The notes beneath the pieces were generated by a model. That model saw only the letters and a program-made list of their open reading frames with translations. It was not told the DNA's origin and made no database searches. 55,090 nucleotides of DNA from Candidatus Alcyoniella australis (GTDB lineage Bacteria; Lernaellota; Lernaellaia; JAVCCG01; Alcyoniellaceae). Where the stretch lies: the NCBI GenBank assembly GCA_030765605.1, contig JAVCCG010000034.1, positions 1 to 55,090 of the forward strand, read 5' to 3'. Position numbers and translations under genes: made by a program. Position 1 is the stretch's first letter, and every line of letters begins with the position of its first letter. Positions 25,234-33,926 of this stretch are shown one piece after another.

Positions 25234-25776
25234 ATGACGACGCAAGCTGATCAGGCTGAAATGCAGTCCACTCCGATGAATCAATCTGCTCAAGGCGGTT
25301 CAGTACGATTTCTCAAGACAAATGTGAAAGGAGCCAAGCCGACTCCTCTCATCGGTAAGGGGAGCCTGCTCCTTGATGCCGACAGCATCAGAATCGATGG
25401 CAAGAAATTGTTGTCCTTCGGATACCAAGTTTTGATTTTCATTCTTGTCATTGTAGTTGCATCTTTTATTGAGATAGCTTTATTTTCCGTATCTCCATTA
25501 TTTCTCGTGCTATTCTTCGTGCCGAACGTGATCTTCGCGCTGATAGCGGACCTGCTTGCCCGCGAGGCCGTCTTTTTGGTAATTGATGCGGCGAGCATCG
25601 AGAAAATATCCCAAAGAAGGGGCACTGCGACATTTCTAATTGTCTTTAATACAGGCGGGGGTAAGGCCGCCTTTATTGCTTTCAAGTTTGTGGAACAACA
25701 ATCGGCAACCGCATTCATGGAAAAGTTCGACAAGATAATCAGGCAGGATAAATTCTCTGTCAGCAGTACATTATAG
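25234..25776 (+). CDS. Small membrane protein, possible bacterial PH-like fold
   Basis: A 180-residue protein: polar N-terminus of about 45 residues, two adjacent hydrophobic segments (about 64-85 and 88-108), then a beta-rich C-terminal half ending in a helix. A beta-strand before (GSLLLDADSIRIDGKK) and strands after the hairpin membrane segment suit a membrane-anchored PH domain, but I see no diagnostic motif. Codon use is much more AT-rich than in neighbours, suggesting acquisition. Weak Shine-Dalgarno; start ATG. Function unknown. Confidence 0.7.
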   Translation: MTTQADQAEMQSTPMNQSAQGGSVRFLKTNVKGAKPTPLIGKGSLLLDADSIRIDGKKLLSFGYQVLIFILVIVVASFIEIALFSVSPLFLVLFFVPNVIFALIADLLAREAVFLVIDAASIEKISQRRGTATFLIVFNTGGGKAAFIAFKFVEQQSATAFMEKFDKIIRQDKFSVSSTL

Positions 25777-25827
25777 ATATGAATCAAGGGAGCGCCGGAT
25801 ACAGGGAAACGCAAAGAAAGGATTCAA

Positions 25828-26355
25828 TTGTATATTATTAATTTTAGAGGCGCCGAAAGAGCACTTATCGAAGGCCGCGTAACAGATCAACAGGCCAAAA
25901 GACACATCATTGCAATGGGCCGATATCTATTATTTGTAGCTGTTACAACCGTCGGCTTGGGATTGATTCCAGAGGCTGTAGTTGCCCTCGCTTCATATAA
26001 GTCAAATGGGAAAGAGAATTTTGTCAAGCGCTATTCGGTTCTCGGCTTTCCGGCAATGATCCGGTGTTTTTTAATTGAGATACTTTACAGCATTCCAATA
26101 TATATTATCCTATTTATACTAATGCTGTTAATAAAGCACAACATAATAAGCATGAACTTTGCCGGCTATCAGTATTTTAATTTTGCTTTTTTAATTATTC
26201 TTGTCTGTATCACCGTATCTTTTCTTCGGCAGAGGGTCGAGGCTATAAAAAGGGTCGCCTCACCGGAGACTATGGAATTACCATGTGATAACTGTGGTGC
26301 GCCGGTTGGGGATGAAGATAGTTGTTGCCCGAATTGCGGAGAAAAATTTGAATGA
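25828..26355 (+). CDS. Membrane protein with C-terminal zinc ribbon
   Basis: 175 residues with about three hydrophobic segments (about 32-50, 81-102, 116-130) and a C-terminal CDNCG-x8-CCPNCG zinc ribbon (about 152-172). The start is TTG with AAAGGA 5-6 bases upstream; no ATG gives the same N-terminus. AT-rich like the gene 51 bases upstream, with which it is likely co-transcribed. Zinc-ribbon tails in such proteins often bind partners rather than DNA. Function not recognised. Confidence 0.72.
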   Translation: MYIINFRGAERALIEGRVTDQQAKRHIIAMGRYLLFVAVTTVGLGLIPEAVVALASYKSNGKENFVKRYSVLGFPAMIRCFLIEILYSIPIYIILFILMLLIKHNIISMNFAGYQYFNFAFLIILVCITVSFLRQRVEAIKRVASPETMELPCDNCGAPVGDEDSCCPNCGEKFE

Positions 26356-26409
26356 CTGAGGGGCAGAAACATGATGAATCGTTACACCACTATGAAGGGC
26401 AGGTAAGCA

Positions 26410-27147
26410 ATGTATGGCATCGAAGCTCAGCCGCTATATCGCAAGGTTGCTAATGCTGTTTTCGTCCTGGTCCTGTTAGCGATATTTTCTCTGACCGCAT
26501 TCTCATGCTCCGCAGAGAAACGATCGTATGAAAAAGCCCAACAGGCCAATACTATTGAAGCATTTGAATCCTTTTTGGCCGAATATCCCCAGAGCGCGCA
26601 TACCGAGAATGTGAGGAGACGGATCGGAATACTGATCATCAATGAAGCTTCCAAGAACCTTGTTATTGAAGAGCCGCTTGGCGAATCAGGAGAGAAGGCC
26701 GTTGCCAGTATGGGCCAGGGGTTAAGTATTCGTAGCGGGAACATGACGTGGGAGGAAAACGGTGTTGTTTTTAACGGAGAGATCATCTTCAATCTCGCCG
26801 ATGTTCTTCCGGAGTTTATTGAAGTGACCGAGCCGACCCCGGATGGATATTTGGTGCAAGTGAACCTTGCTCCCCTGCCGCAAGAGGTCCCCGTTTTGGT
26901 GGTGATCAAGTCCGATCCGGAAAAGGGGCATATTGCGAGCTTTGCACCGGGCGATGGCGTAATGGGGTTCGTCGCCCCGGAGAATTGGTATGTCAGGCTG
27001 ACCGCCGTCGACCTCTCCGATTCCGATAATGGGCACTTGGTGGGACTGGAAGCTCAAGTGGTTGCGCTAAAAGTGGTTGGTGACGATATCGCGCTTGCGG
27101 TCAAGATGCCGACAACGCCGATCGCAACCGAGGGAATCGAAGGTTAG
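26410..27147 (+). CDS. Secreted or lipid-anchored protein with a short TPR-like helix pair
   Basis: 245 residues. A hydrophobic segment (about 14-31) ends in AFSC, an imperfect lipobox, so lipid anchoring is possible. Next comes the pattern A..IEAFESFLAEYPQSAHTENV, typical of one TPR/YfiO-like unit, then about 180 residues of beta-rich sequence without a known domain. Start ATG at 26410 follows AGGCAGGTAAGCA. The base composition is closer to the AT-rich genes before it than to the CoA-transferase after it. Function unknown. Confidence 0.68.
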   Translation: MYGIEAQPLYRKVANAVFVLVLLAIFSLTAFSCSAEKRSYEKAQQANTIEAFESFLAEYPQSAHTENVRRRIGILIINEASKNLVIEEPLGESGEKAVASMGQGLSIRSGNMTWEENGVVFNGEIIFNLADVLPEFIEVTEPTPDGYLVQVNLAPLPQEVPVLVVIKSDPEKGHIASFAPGDGVMGFVAPENWYVRLTAVDLSDSDNGHLVGLEAQVVALKVVGDDIALAVKMPTTPIATEGIEG

Positions 27148-27170
27148 ACATCCTTCTGCCGCGTAGCGTC

Positions 27171-28376
27171 TCAGGGAATCGCCCCGGATGCGCGCAGTTT
27201 GTCCAGGGCCGCATCGTCCAGGTCCAGCAGTTCGCGCAGTATCTGCTCGGTGTCGGCCCCCAGGTCGGGACAGGCTGTGCGAACTTCGGCCTGGCCCTGG
27301 TCCATGCCGCAGGGCAGGTTGGGCACGTCGATCGGCCCCAGCCGCTCGTGATCCACGCGTTTGAACATGCCGCGCGCCTCGAGCTGCGGATCGGAGTTGA
27401 CGTGCTCGTAGTCGGCTACGCGGCCGCAGGGGATGCGTTCGGCGCTTAGCTGCTCGATCACCTCGTCCACCGTGCGCTGGGCGAACCACGGGGCCAGGGC
27501 TGCCAGCCCTTCGTCGGCGTTGCGGATGCGGCCGATGAAGTTGTTGAAGCGTTCGTCGGTGAGCAGGTCCTCGCGCCCCACGACCTTCAACAGCCGGTTC
27601 CACTGGGCGTCGGTCAGCGCCACGGCCACCACGTAGCCGTCGCTGACGTGAAAGCTGTTCCAGAACGGCATCGGGTGCTCGTGGTCCGAGAGCAGCTTTT
27701 CCATCGGTCGGCCGAGGATTCCCTCCATCTCGCCCACGGCCTCGCGGTTGGCCTTGTGCGACTGGCACCAGAAGTTGTGGAAGTACATCACGTCCTGCAT
27801 GCTCACGTCGATTGCCTGGCCCTGGCCGGTCTGATCGCGCAGACGCAGGGCGGCCAGGGTGGACATTGCGGCGAACGCGCCGGTGCACAGGTCGCCGAAA
27901 AAGACCCCGGGCGGGGTGTCCTCGCTGTGGTTGGCGTACATGATTCCGGCCGTGGCCTGGGAGATAATGTCGAACGCCGTGCGCTGCGACTCGGGTCCGC
28001 TGTGGCCAAAGCCCGAGATCGAGACGTAGATCAGCCGCGGATTGATCGCCAGCAGCGCCTCGGAGTCGAGCCCTCGGCGTTTGAGGATCCCCGGCGCGAA
28101 GTTCTCGACCAGCACGTCGCAGCGCTTGACCAGCTCGATCAGCGCCTCTTTGCCCAGCTCGTTGTTGATGTCGATCATGGCCGAGCGCTTGTTCTGATGC
28201 AGCACCGACAGTGCGCGCTCGGACCCGGCAAGGCCCATCAGCAGGCGCATCGTGTCGCCCGCCGGGCTCTCGACCTTGATTACGTCCGCGCCGAGCAGGG
28301 CCAGGATCTGCGCGCAACGCGGTCCGGAGAGAAACTGACTCATGTCCAACACGCGGATTCCGTTCAGCGCTTCCAT
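27171..28376 (-). CDS. Family III CoA-transferase (CaiB/BaiF type)
   Basis: A 401-residue protein transferring CoA between carboxylic acids or to carnitine-, formyl- or succinyl-type acceptors. Visible: GIRVLDMSQFLSGPRCAQILA (N-terminal signature), ADVIKVESP, VENFAPGIL, the catalytic-Asp region FFGDLCTGAFA and the C-terminal NLPCG. ATG at 28376 with GAGG 5 bases upstream. It lies 70 bases after otsA on the same strand but has no obvious link to trehalose. Such proteins are often annotated from sequence alone, so the acyl substrate is open. Confidence 0.9.
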   Translation of the reverse strand: MEALNGIRVLDMSQFLSGPRCAQILALLGADVIKVESPAGDTMRLLMGLAGSERALSVLHQNKRSAMIDINNELGKEALIELVKRCDVLVENFAPGILKRRGLDSEALLAINPRLIYVSISGFGHSGPESQRTAFDIISQATAGIMYANHSEDTPPGVFFGDLCTGAFAAMSTLAALRLRDQTGQGQAIDVSMQDVMYFHNFWCQSHKANREAVGEMEGILGRPMEKLLSDHEHPMPFWNSFHVSDGYVVAVALTDAQWNRLLKVVGREDLLTDERFNNFIGRIRNADEGLAALAPWFAQRTVDEVIEQLSAERIPCGRVADYEHVNSDPQLEARGMFKRVDHERLGPIDVPNLPCGMDQGQAEVRTACPDLGADTEQILRELLDLDDAALDKLRASGAIP

Positions 28377-28446
28377 CAGGGCCTCGTTTTTTATGGTCGG
28401 GTCAAACTGGCATCGAGGATTATCGACTGTCAAGGCCGATCAACGG

Positions 28447-29919
28447 TCAGCTGCGGCCCAGGGGCAGGGAGTAGTGCTCGAGCTTTGGAAAGTCGTTCAG
28501 GTTTTTGGCAATGGCCGCGCGTAGAAACGAGTCGACCCAGTGGTAGATGTCGTTGCGCGCGATTGAACGCCGCATGGCGCGCATCCGCGAGCGGCGCTCC
28601 TGGGCGTCCATGGTCAGCGCGCTGTTGATCGCCTCGGCCGTGCCCACTAGGTCAAAGGGGTTGACCAGCAACGCGCCGTTGGCCAGTTGGGTCGCGGCGC
28701 CCGCGAACTCGCTGAGGATCAGCGTGCCGTTCTCCTCGATCGACGCGGCGCAGTACTCTTTGGCCACCAGGTTCATCCCGTCCTTGAGCGGGGTGAGCAG
28801 CGCCACCTCGCAGGTGCGGTAGTAGGCCACCAGCTCCACCGGGGTTAAGGAGCGGTAGATGTAGTGGATCGGGGTCCAGCCCGAGACCGTGTGCCTGCCG
28901 TTGACCTGGCCCACCAGTCGTTCGATCTCCCGCCGCAGGAACCGGTATTCGGGCATCTCGGCCCGGCTGGGCACCACCACCTGGATGAAGGTGAACTTGC
29001 GCGATTGTTCGGGGTGGCGTTTGAGCAGCTCGTCGATCGCCAAAATGCGGTCGGGGATCCCCTTGGAGTAGTCCAGCCGGTCCAGCCCGAGAACCAGTTG
29101 GCGCTCGGGCAGGTCGGAATGGATCGCCCAGGCCAGGTCGGCCACTGCGGGCGATTTCGCGCGGCTAACGAAGTCGTCGACGTCAATGCTGATCGGAAAC
29201 GTGCCGATGCGGATCTCACGCTCGTTGGCGGTTATGCTGATCACCTGCCGCTTGCTGTTGATTTGCAAACTGCGGTCCAGGGTGCGCACACAGCTGATGA
29301 AGTTGCGCCGGTCGCGCGCGGTCTGAAAGCCCAGCAGGTCGAAGCGCAACAGCCCGTCGAGGATCTGTTTGCGCCAGGGCAATTTGAGGAACACATCCAG
29401 CGGCGGAAACGGGATGTGCAGAAAGAAGCCGGTCTTGCGGGACTGCCCGAGTTCGCACAGCTCCGAGGCGACCATCATCAGGTGGTAGTCCTGGATCCAG
29501 ATGAAGTCGTCCTCGTTCGTGACCTCGACAATCGTATTGGCGAACTTGCGGTTGACCTGGCAATAGATCGGCCAGTAGCTGGGGTCGAAATTGGCGCGCG
29601 AGGGCAGATCGTGGAACAGCGGCCAGATGATCTGGTTGGAAAAGCCTTGGTAGTAGCCGCCGATCTCCTGCTCGCTCAGGCCTACCGGAACGAGTTTGTA
29701 GCCGGTCTCGTGTGCGCTGGATTGCAGCAGCTGATGCAGGTCTTCGGCCTGCGGGGCGCCGGGCCAGCCGATCCAGATCCCGCCGCGGTTGCGCAGCAAC
29801 GGAGCCAGGGCCGTGACCAGCCCGCCGGATCCGGGCTTGATCGTCCGAGCCCCTTGCGGATCGCGGTTGACCACGATCGGCAGCCGGTTGGAGACAACCA
29901 CTAGTCGCTTGGCTCCCAT
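28447..29919 (-). CDS. otsA: Trehalose-6-phosphate synthase
   Basis: A 490-residue GT20 enzyme that joins UDP-glucose and glucose-6-phosphate to trehalose-6-phosphate in the cytoplasm. Diagnostic segments are VSNRLP, GSGGLVTAL, WIGWPG, IWIQDYHLM, GLDRLDYSKGIPDR and KDGMNLVAKEY. Length and order match OtsA. ATG at 29919 after AAGGGGG. It follows otsB by 24 bases, so the two form the synthase/phosphatase pair. Confidence 0.95.
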   Translation of the reverse strand: MGAKRLVVVSNRLPIVVNRDPQGARTIKPGSGGLVTALAPLLRNRGGIWIGWPGAPQAEDLHQLLQSSAHETGYKLVPVGLSEQEIGGYYQGFSNQIIWPLFHDLPSRANFDPSYWPIYCQVNRKFANTIVEVTNEDDFIWIQDYHLMMVASELCELGQSRKTGFFLHIPFPPLDVFLKLPWRKQILDGLLRFDLLGFQTARDRRNFISCVRTLDRSLQINSKRQVISITANEREIRIGTFPISIDVDDFVSRAKSPAVADLAWAIHSDLPERQLVLGLDRLDYSKGIPDRILAIDELLKRHPEQSRKFTFIQVVVPSRAEMPEYRFLRREIERLVGQVNGRHTVSGWTPIHYIYRSLTPVELVAYYRTCEVALLTPLKDGMNLVAKEYCAASIEENGTLILSEFAGAATQLANGALLVNPFDLVGTAEAINSALTMDAQERRSRMRAMRRSIARNDIYHWVDSFLRAAIAKNLNDFPKLEHYSLPLGRS

Positions 29920-29943
29920 CTTCCCCCTTATCTCGGCGCTATT

Positions 29944-30732
29944 CTATCTCACGGGCCAGTCGTCCAGAAATTGCAGCACCTCGGCGCAGTCGGCCAAGGC
30001 GTAGCGCGCGATGCTTGCGTGGCCCGCTGTTCCGACTTTGATCCCCACGCCGTGGTCGCCCAGGGCTGTGAACGCGTCCTCGTCGGTCTCGTCGTCGCCG
30101 ATGTAGACCGCCAGGCCGTCTGTTGGAAGCCCGTCGATCAGCGGTTGCAGGGCCAACCCCTTGTGGCGTCCCAAAGTGCGCAGTTCCACCCCGCCGTTGA
30201 AGCGACGACACTCCAGGCCGTGTTGCACGGCCAGCGATTTGAACTCGCGGCAAGCCCGGTCCTCGAGTTCCTTGGCGGTGGACTGGTCCATGCCGCGGGT
30301 GTGCAGGGCCACGCTTGAGAGCTTGCGCTCCCATGATGCGCCGTGAGCAAGCCGGGTGATCGCTTGTTCGCCCAGGTCCAGGCCCGCCGCTTGTCGCGGG
30401 TCGGCCGCGTGGTTTTCGCGCGTGCCGTCGGGACGGCGCAGCTCACTGCCGTGGGAGCCGATCATCAGTAGCGGCAGCTCGCCCAGCAGCTTGAGCAGTT
30501 CGTCGATCGGCCGTCCCGAGACCAACACCAGCCGCGTGTCGCCCGCGGCGATTCGCCGCAGCTGCGCAAGCACGCCGGGCAACGGCGCGGCTTGCATGCG
30601 CTCCACCTGGAACGGCGCCAGGGTGCCGTCGTAATCCAGGGCCAACAGCCGCGCGCTCGCGCGTTGCAGGCGTTGTCGCAGTTGTGGGTCGTGAAGCGCC
30701 GAGGAAAGCGACGCGATCGGCCGACTGTTCAC
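29944..30732 (-). CDS. otsB: Trehalose-6-phosphate phosphatase
   Basis: 262 residues of the HAD superfamily: LALDYDGTLAPF (nucleophile Asp33, acid Asp35), LVSGRP (about 80-85) and GDDETDEDAF (metal-binding Asp pair). It removes phosphate from trehalose-6-phosphate. The start is GTG at 30732, overlapping the upstream stop as GTGA; the longer frame reading from 30996 runs through the treT gene and is not part of it. Translational coupling to treT places OtsA/OtsB and TreT in the same transcript. Confidence 0.93.
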   Translation of the reverse strand: MNSRPIASLSSALHDPQLRQRLQRASARLLALDYDGTLAPFQVERMQAAPLPGVLAQLRRIAAGDTRLVLVSGRPIDELLKLLGELPLLMIGSHGSELRRPDGTRENHAADPRQAAGLDLGEQAITRLAHGASWERKLSSVALHTRGMDQSTAKELEDRACREFKSLAVQHGLECRRFNGGVELRTLGRHKGLALQPLIDGLPTDGLAVYIGDDETDEDAFTALGDHGVGIKVGTAGHASIARYALADCAEVLQFLDDWPVR

Positions 30733-31561
30733 AGCTCGATGCGTTCTTTTATCCCGCCGGTGAGCGCCATGATCAGCGTCAGGTATTCGCGCAGATGGCG
30801 GGTGAGCAGGAAGTTCTCGCGCACGAACTGCTTGGCCGTGAGTCCCATCTTGCGTAGCTGGCGACGGTGGGTCAGCAAATAGCGGATGCGCAGGGCTGCG
30901 CCCTCGGGCGAGTTGACCAGGAAGCCGGTGTGATAGTCGATAACCTGTAGTCGAATGCCGCCGGTATTGCCGCCGATCACCGGCTTGCCCTTCCACAGCC
31001 CCTCGGTGACCGTCAGGCCGAAGCCCTCCTTGGTCGACTTCTGCACGATGATGTCCGACAGGCGTTGCAGACCGTTGATCGTGCGATGGGCGTCGGACGG
31101 CAGCAGCAGGATTTTAATGTCCGGATCGTTGTTGGCTGCGGCGCGCACCTGTTCGAGCACGGCCTCGCCCTCGGGATCGTCGCTGGCCGAGCCGCCGGCG
31201 AGGATCAACTGTAGCGGCAGATATTTACGTGTCAGCTTGTAGGCGCGGATCACGCCCAGCGGGTCCTTGAAGCGATCGAAGCGCGAGACTTGGCAGGCGA
31301 TGGGCCGCGATGAGTCGAGCTCGAAACGTCTGTACAACTTCTTGATCTCGGCCGGAGGCAGATCGATGTTCTTCTCGCTCAGCGGATCGATGCTCGGCGG
31401 GATCAGGTATTGGGTGTGCGGCAGGTGCTTGGCAAACGCGCTGAGCGACCAGATGCTGGCGTCGTAGCCCTTGACGAACTCGCGTAGGTATTTCCAGACC
31501 GGGCGATAGGGATGGCTCAGGTCGATGTGGCAGCGCCAGATCCATTTGCCGCGGCGCTTGG
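30729..31561 (-). CDS. treT: Trehalose synthase TreT, frameshifted: C-terminal part
   Basis: GT4-type C-terminal Rossmann half: after the break, KRRGKWIWRCHIDLS, then YRRFELDSSRPIACQVSRF, LILAGGSASDDPEG and EGFGLTVTEGLWKGKPVIGG (retaining GT4 signature with EGFG). The frame lacks a natural start at the break and the first ATG (31337) is internal with no ribosome site. TreT makes trehalose from NDP-glucose and glucose and acts reversibly. Restoring one base near 31560-31562 joins it to the N-terminal frame as one 411-residue protein. Ends in GTGA overlap with otsB. Confidence 0.85.
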
Positions 31562-31963
31562 GATCAGCGAGAGCAGCGGCGCGGGCTGCGGATCGTGGAT
31601 GAACACCACGTCGGCCTCGGCGAGCTTGTCGCGCAGCCGTACGGAGTTTTGCTTATTGGTCTGCTCATAGGCTGCGATCAGCTTGGAGGGCACGTCGATG
31701 CGGTCGCCCTGCAGCGAGTTGTGAAAGCTCTTGGTGCATTGGTAGAACTGCTCGTCCCCGGAGACCACCTCCCAATCGACGTCCAGGCCCAGCTCGCGTT
31801 TGAGCGGAATCAGCCGGTGCAGGATCTCGGCCACGCCGCCGCCCTCGCGGGTCGAGTTGACGTGCACGACCTTGATTCCGGCCAGCGGCTGAGCGAGCTG
31901 GCGCAGGTGATTGATTACGTCCTCACCCACCACCTCGGCGTAGCGTTGCAGGTCGACGTTCAC
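31517..31963 (-). CDS. treT: Trehalose synthase TreT, frameshifted: N-terminal part
   Basis: 148 residues starting from GTG at 31963 (GTGA overlap with the DUF5752 gene). It includes VHVNSTREGGGVAEILHRL and DWEVVSGDEQFYQ, signature of TreT. It goes out of frame after PLLSLIP: the + strand reads GGG at 31560-31562 where four Gs (CCC C on the coding strand) would keep PKRRGKW. The frame then stops at 31517. Either a recent single-base deletion in a homopolymer or a base-calling error; the tail of the frame has no relation to the family. Confidence 0.85.
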   Translation of the reverse strand: MNVDLQRYAEVVGEDVINHLRQLAQPLAGIKVVHVNSTREGGGVAEILHRLIPLKRELGLDVDWEVVSGDEQFYQCTKSFHNSLQGDRIDVPSKLIAAYEQTNKQNSVRLRDKLAEADVVFIHDPQPAPLLSLIPSAAANGSGAATST

Positions 31964-32649
31964 TGCGCGTCCCCCTCGAGGTGCCGGTCCACGCAGTCGA
32001 CGAGCAGCTCGCGCAGTTCGGTCAGCGTGCCGAATAACGGATCGATTGCCGCGATGCAGTCGCACAGCGCGTGATGCTTGTCGTCCAGTCCGTTGAGCCA
32101 GTTGCGAAAGTCGTCGCTCTTGTCAGCGTTGCGGCGGCGTGCGTCGATCAGGTGGTAGAACACGCTGCCCTCGCTGAGCTTGCCGATGGCGCCCCGCAGC
32201 TGTTCGGGCCTCTGTAGGCGGATGCCGGTGTCAAAGACCACGACCTGCGAGCGGATGAAATGGAACTGCTGGTCGCGCTTGCACCACGGCACGTGCTCGA
32301 CCTGGTCCAGGCGCTCCTCGATTACCTCGATCAGCTCCTGTCGCAGGGACTCAAGGTCAGGGAAATCGCTGGGATCGATGATCGCCAGCCGTTCGGCGAG
32401 CGTCAGATCGCGCAGTCCGCGCCGCGCCCAGAGAGCGAAATCGTTCTGGTATTCCCGTTCGTCAAAACGCGGCCTGAGCAGCCCGCCCCAGAAGTGGTAG
32501 TAGATGCTCTCCGGGTGGATCGTCAGCAGGTGCTCGCGCAGCTCGCGCAGGTTCTGTGCGCGCTTGCCCGTGGCAATGGCCAACAGGGCGCAGTCCTTGA
32601 CCGCGAATGGAATAGCCTTGGTTTTATTCGTTTTACTGTTAATAGCCAT
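31960..32649 (-). CDS. DUF5752-family protein
   Basis: 229 residues, helical and acidic, with no catalytic motif I can identify. From memory, DUF5752 proteins lie directly upstream of trehalose synthase genes in many genomes, and this arrangement is repeated here with a 4-base GTGA overlap. It may regulate or assist TreT. Start ATG at 32649 lacks a clear Shine-Dalgarno; I see no better start, and the N-terminus is Lys-rich. Confidence 0.75.
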   Translation of the reverse strand: MAINSKTNKTKAIPFAVKDCALLAIATGKRAQNLRELREHLLTIHPESIYYHFWGGLLRPRFDEREYQNDFALWARRGLRDLTLAERLAIIDPSDFPDLESLRQELIEVIEERLDQVEHVPWCKRDQQFHFIRSQVVVFDTGIRLQRPEQLRGAIGKLSEGSVFYHLIDARRRNADKSDDFRNWLNGLDDKHHALCDCIAAIDPLFGTLTELRELLVDCVDRHLEGDAQ

Positions 32650-32829
32650 AGCGTATTTCGGATGATTGTGATCGGAAACGGTCGTATCTTATCCAGATCA
32701 TTAGTTAATAATTGATATTCTATCAAGATTCAACCCCGGCCATTACAATAACGGTCGGTACGGAAGTTGACAAACAGTGCAGGTATCATAAATAAAAGTG
32801 CGTTTACAGCAGGTTGCAGTACTTTTTAC

Positions 32830-32858
32830 TTGACACGCCACGCAAATAGCAGTAGAAA
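32830..32858 (+). promoter_or_regulatory. Candidate sigma-70 promoter for the sigma-54 activator gene
   Basis: TTGACA at 32830-32835, a 17-base spacer and TAGAAA at 32853-32858. This gives a leader of about 33 bases before the ATG at 32898. It sits in an AT-rich 248-base gap between divergent genes. A second weaker TTGACA box starts about 32767. Confidence 0.5.
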
Positions 32859-32897
32859 AAAAGTAATTACAGCACCTACAACAGGGAAAATTGTAAT

Positions 32898-33872
<975 letters not shown>

Positions 33873-33874
33873 TC

Positions 33875-33904
33875 GTAGCAGCTCATAGCTGCTACGCGAG
33901 TTTT
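33875..33904 (+). terminator. Terminator hairpin between convergent genes
   Basis: A perfect 9-bp stem (GTAGCAGCT/AGCTGCTAC, loop CAT) follows the sigma-54 activator stop by 2 bases; GCGAG then TTTT. Modest T-run. The bases after it (ACGCGAG, TTTTGC, CTAAGCCGC) resemble part of the dispersed repeat at 42.2 and 48.2 kb. Confidence 0.5.
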
Positions 33905-33926
33905 GCTGCGGCGCTAAGCCGCGTTC

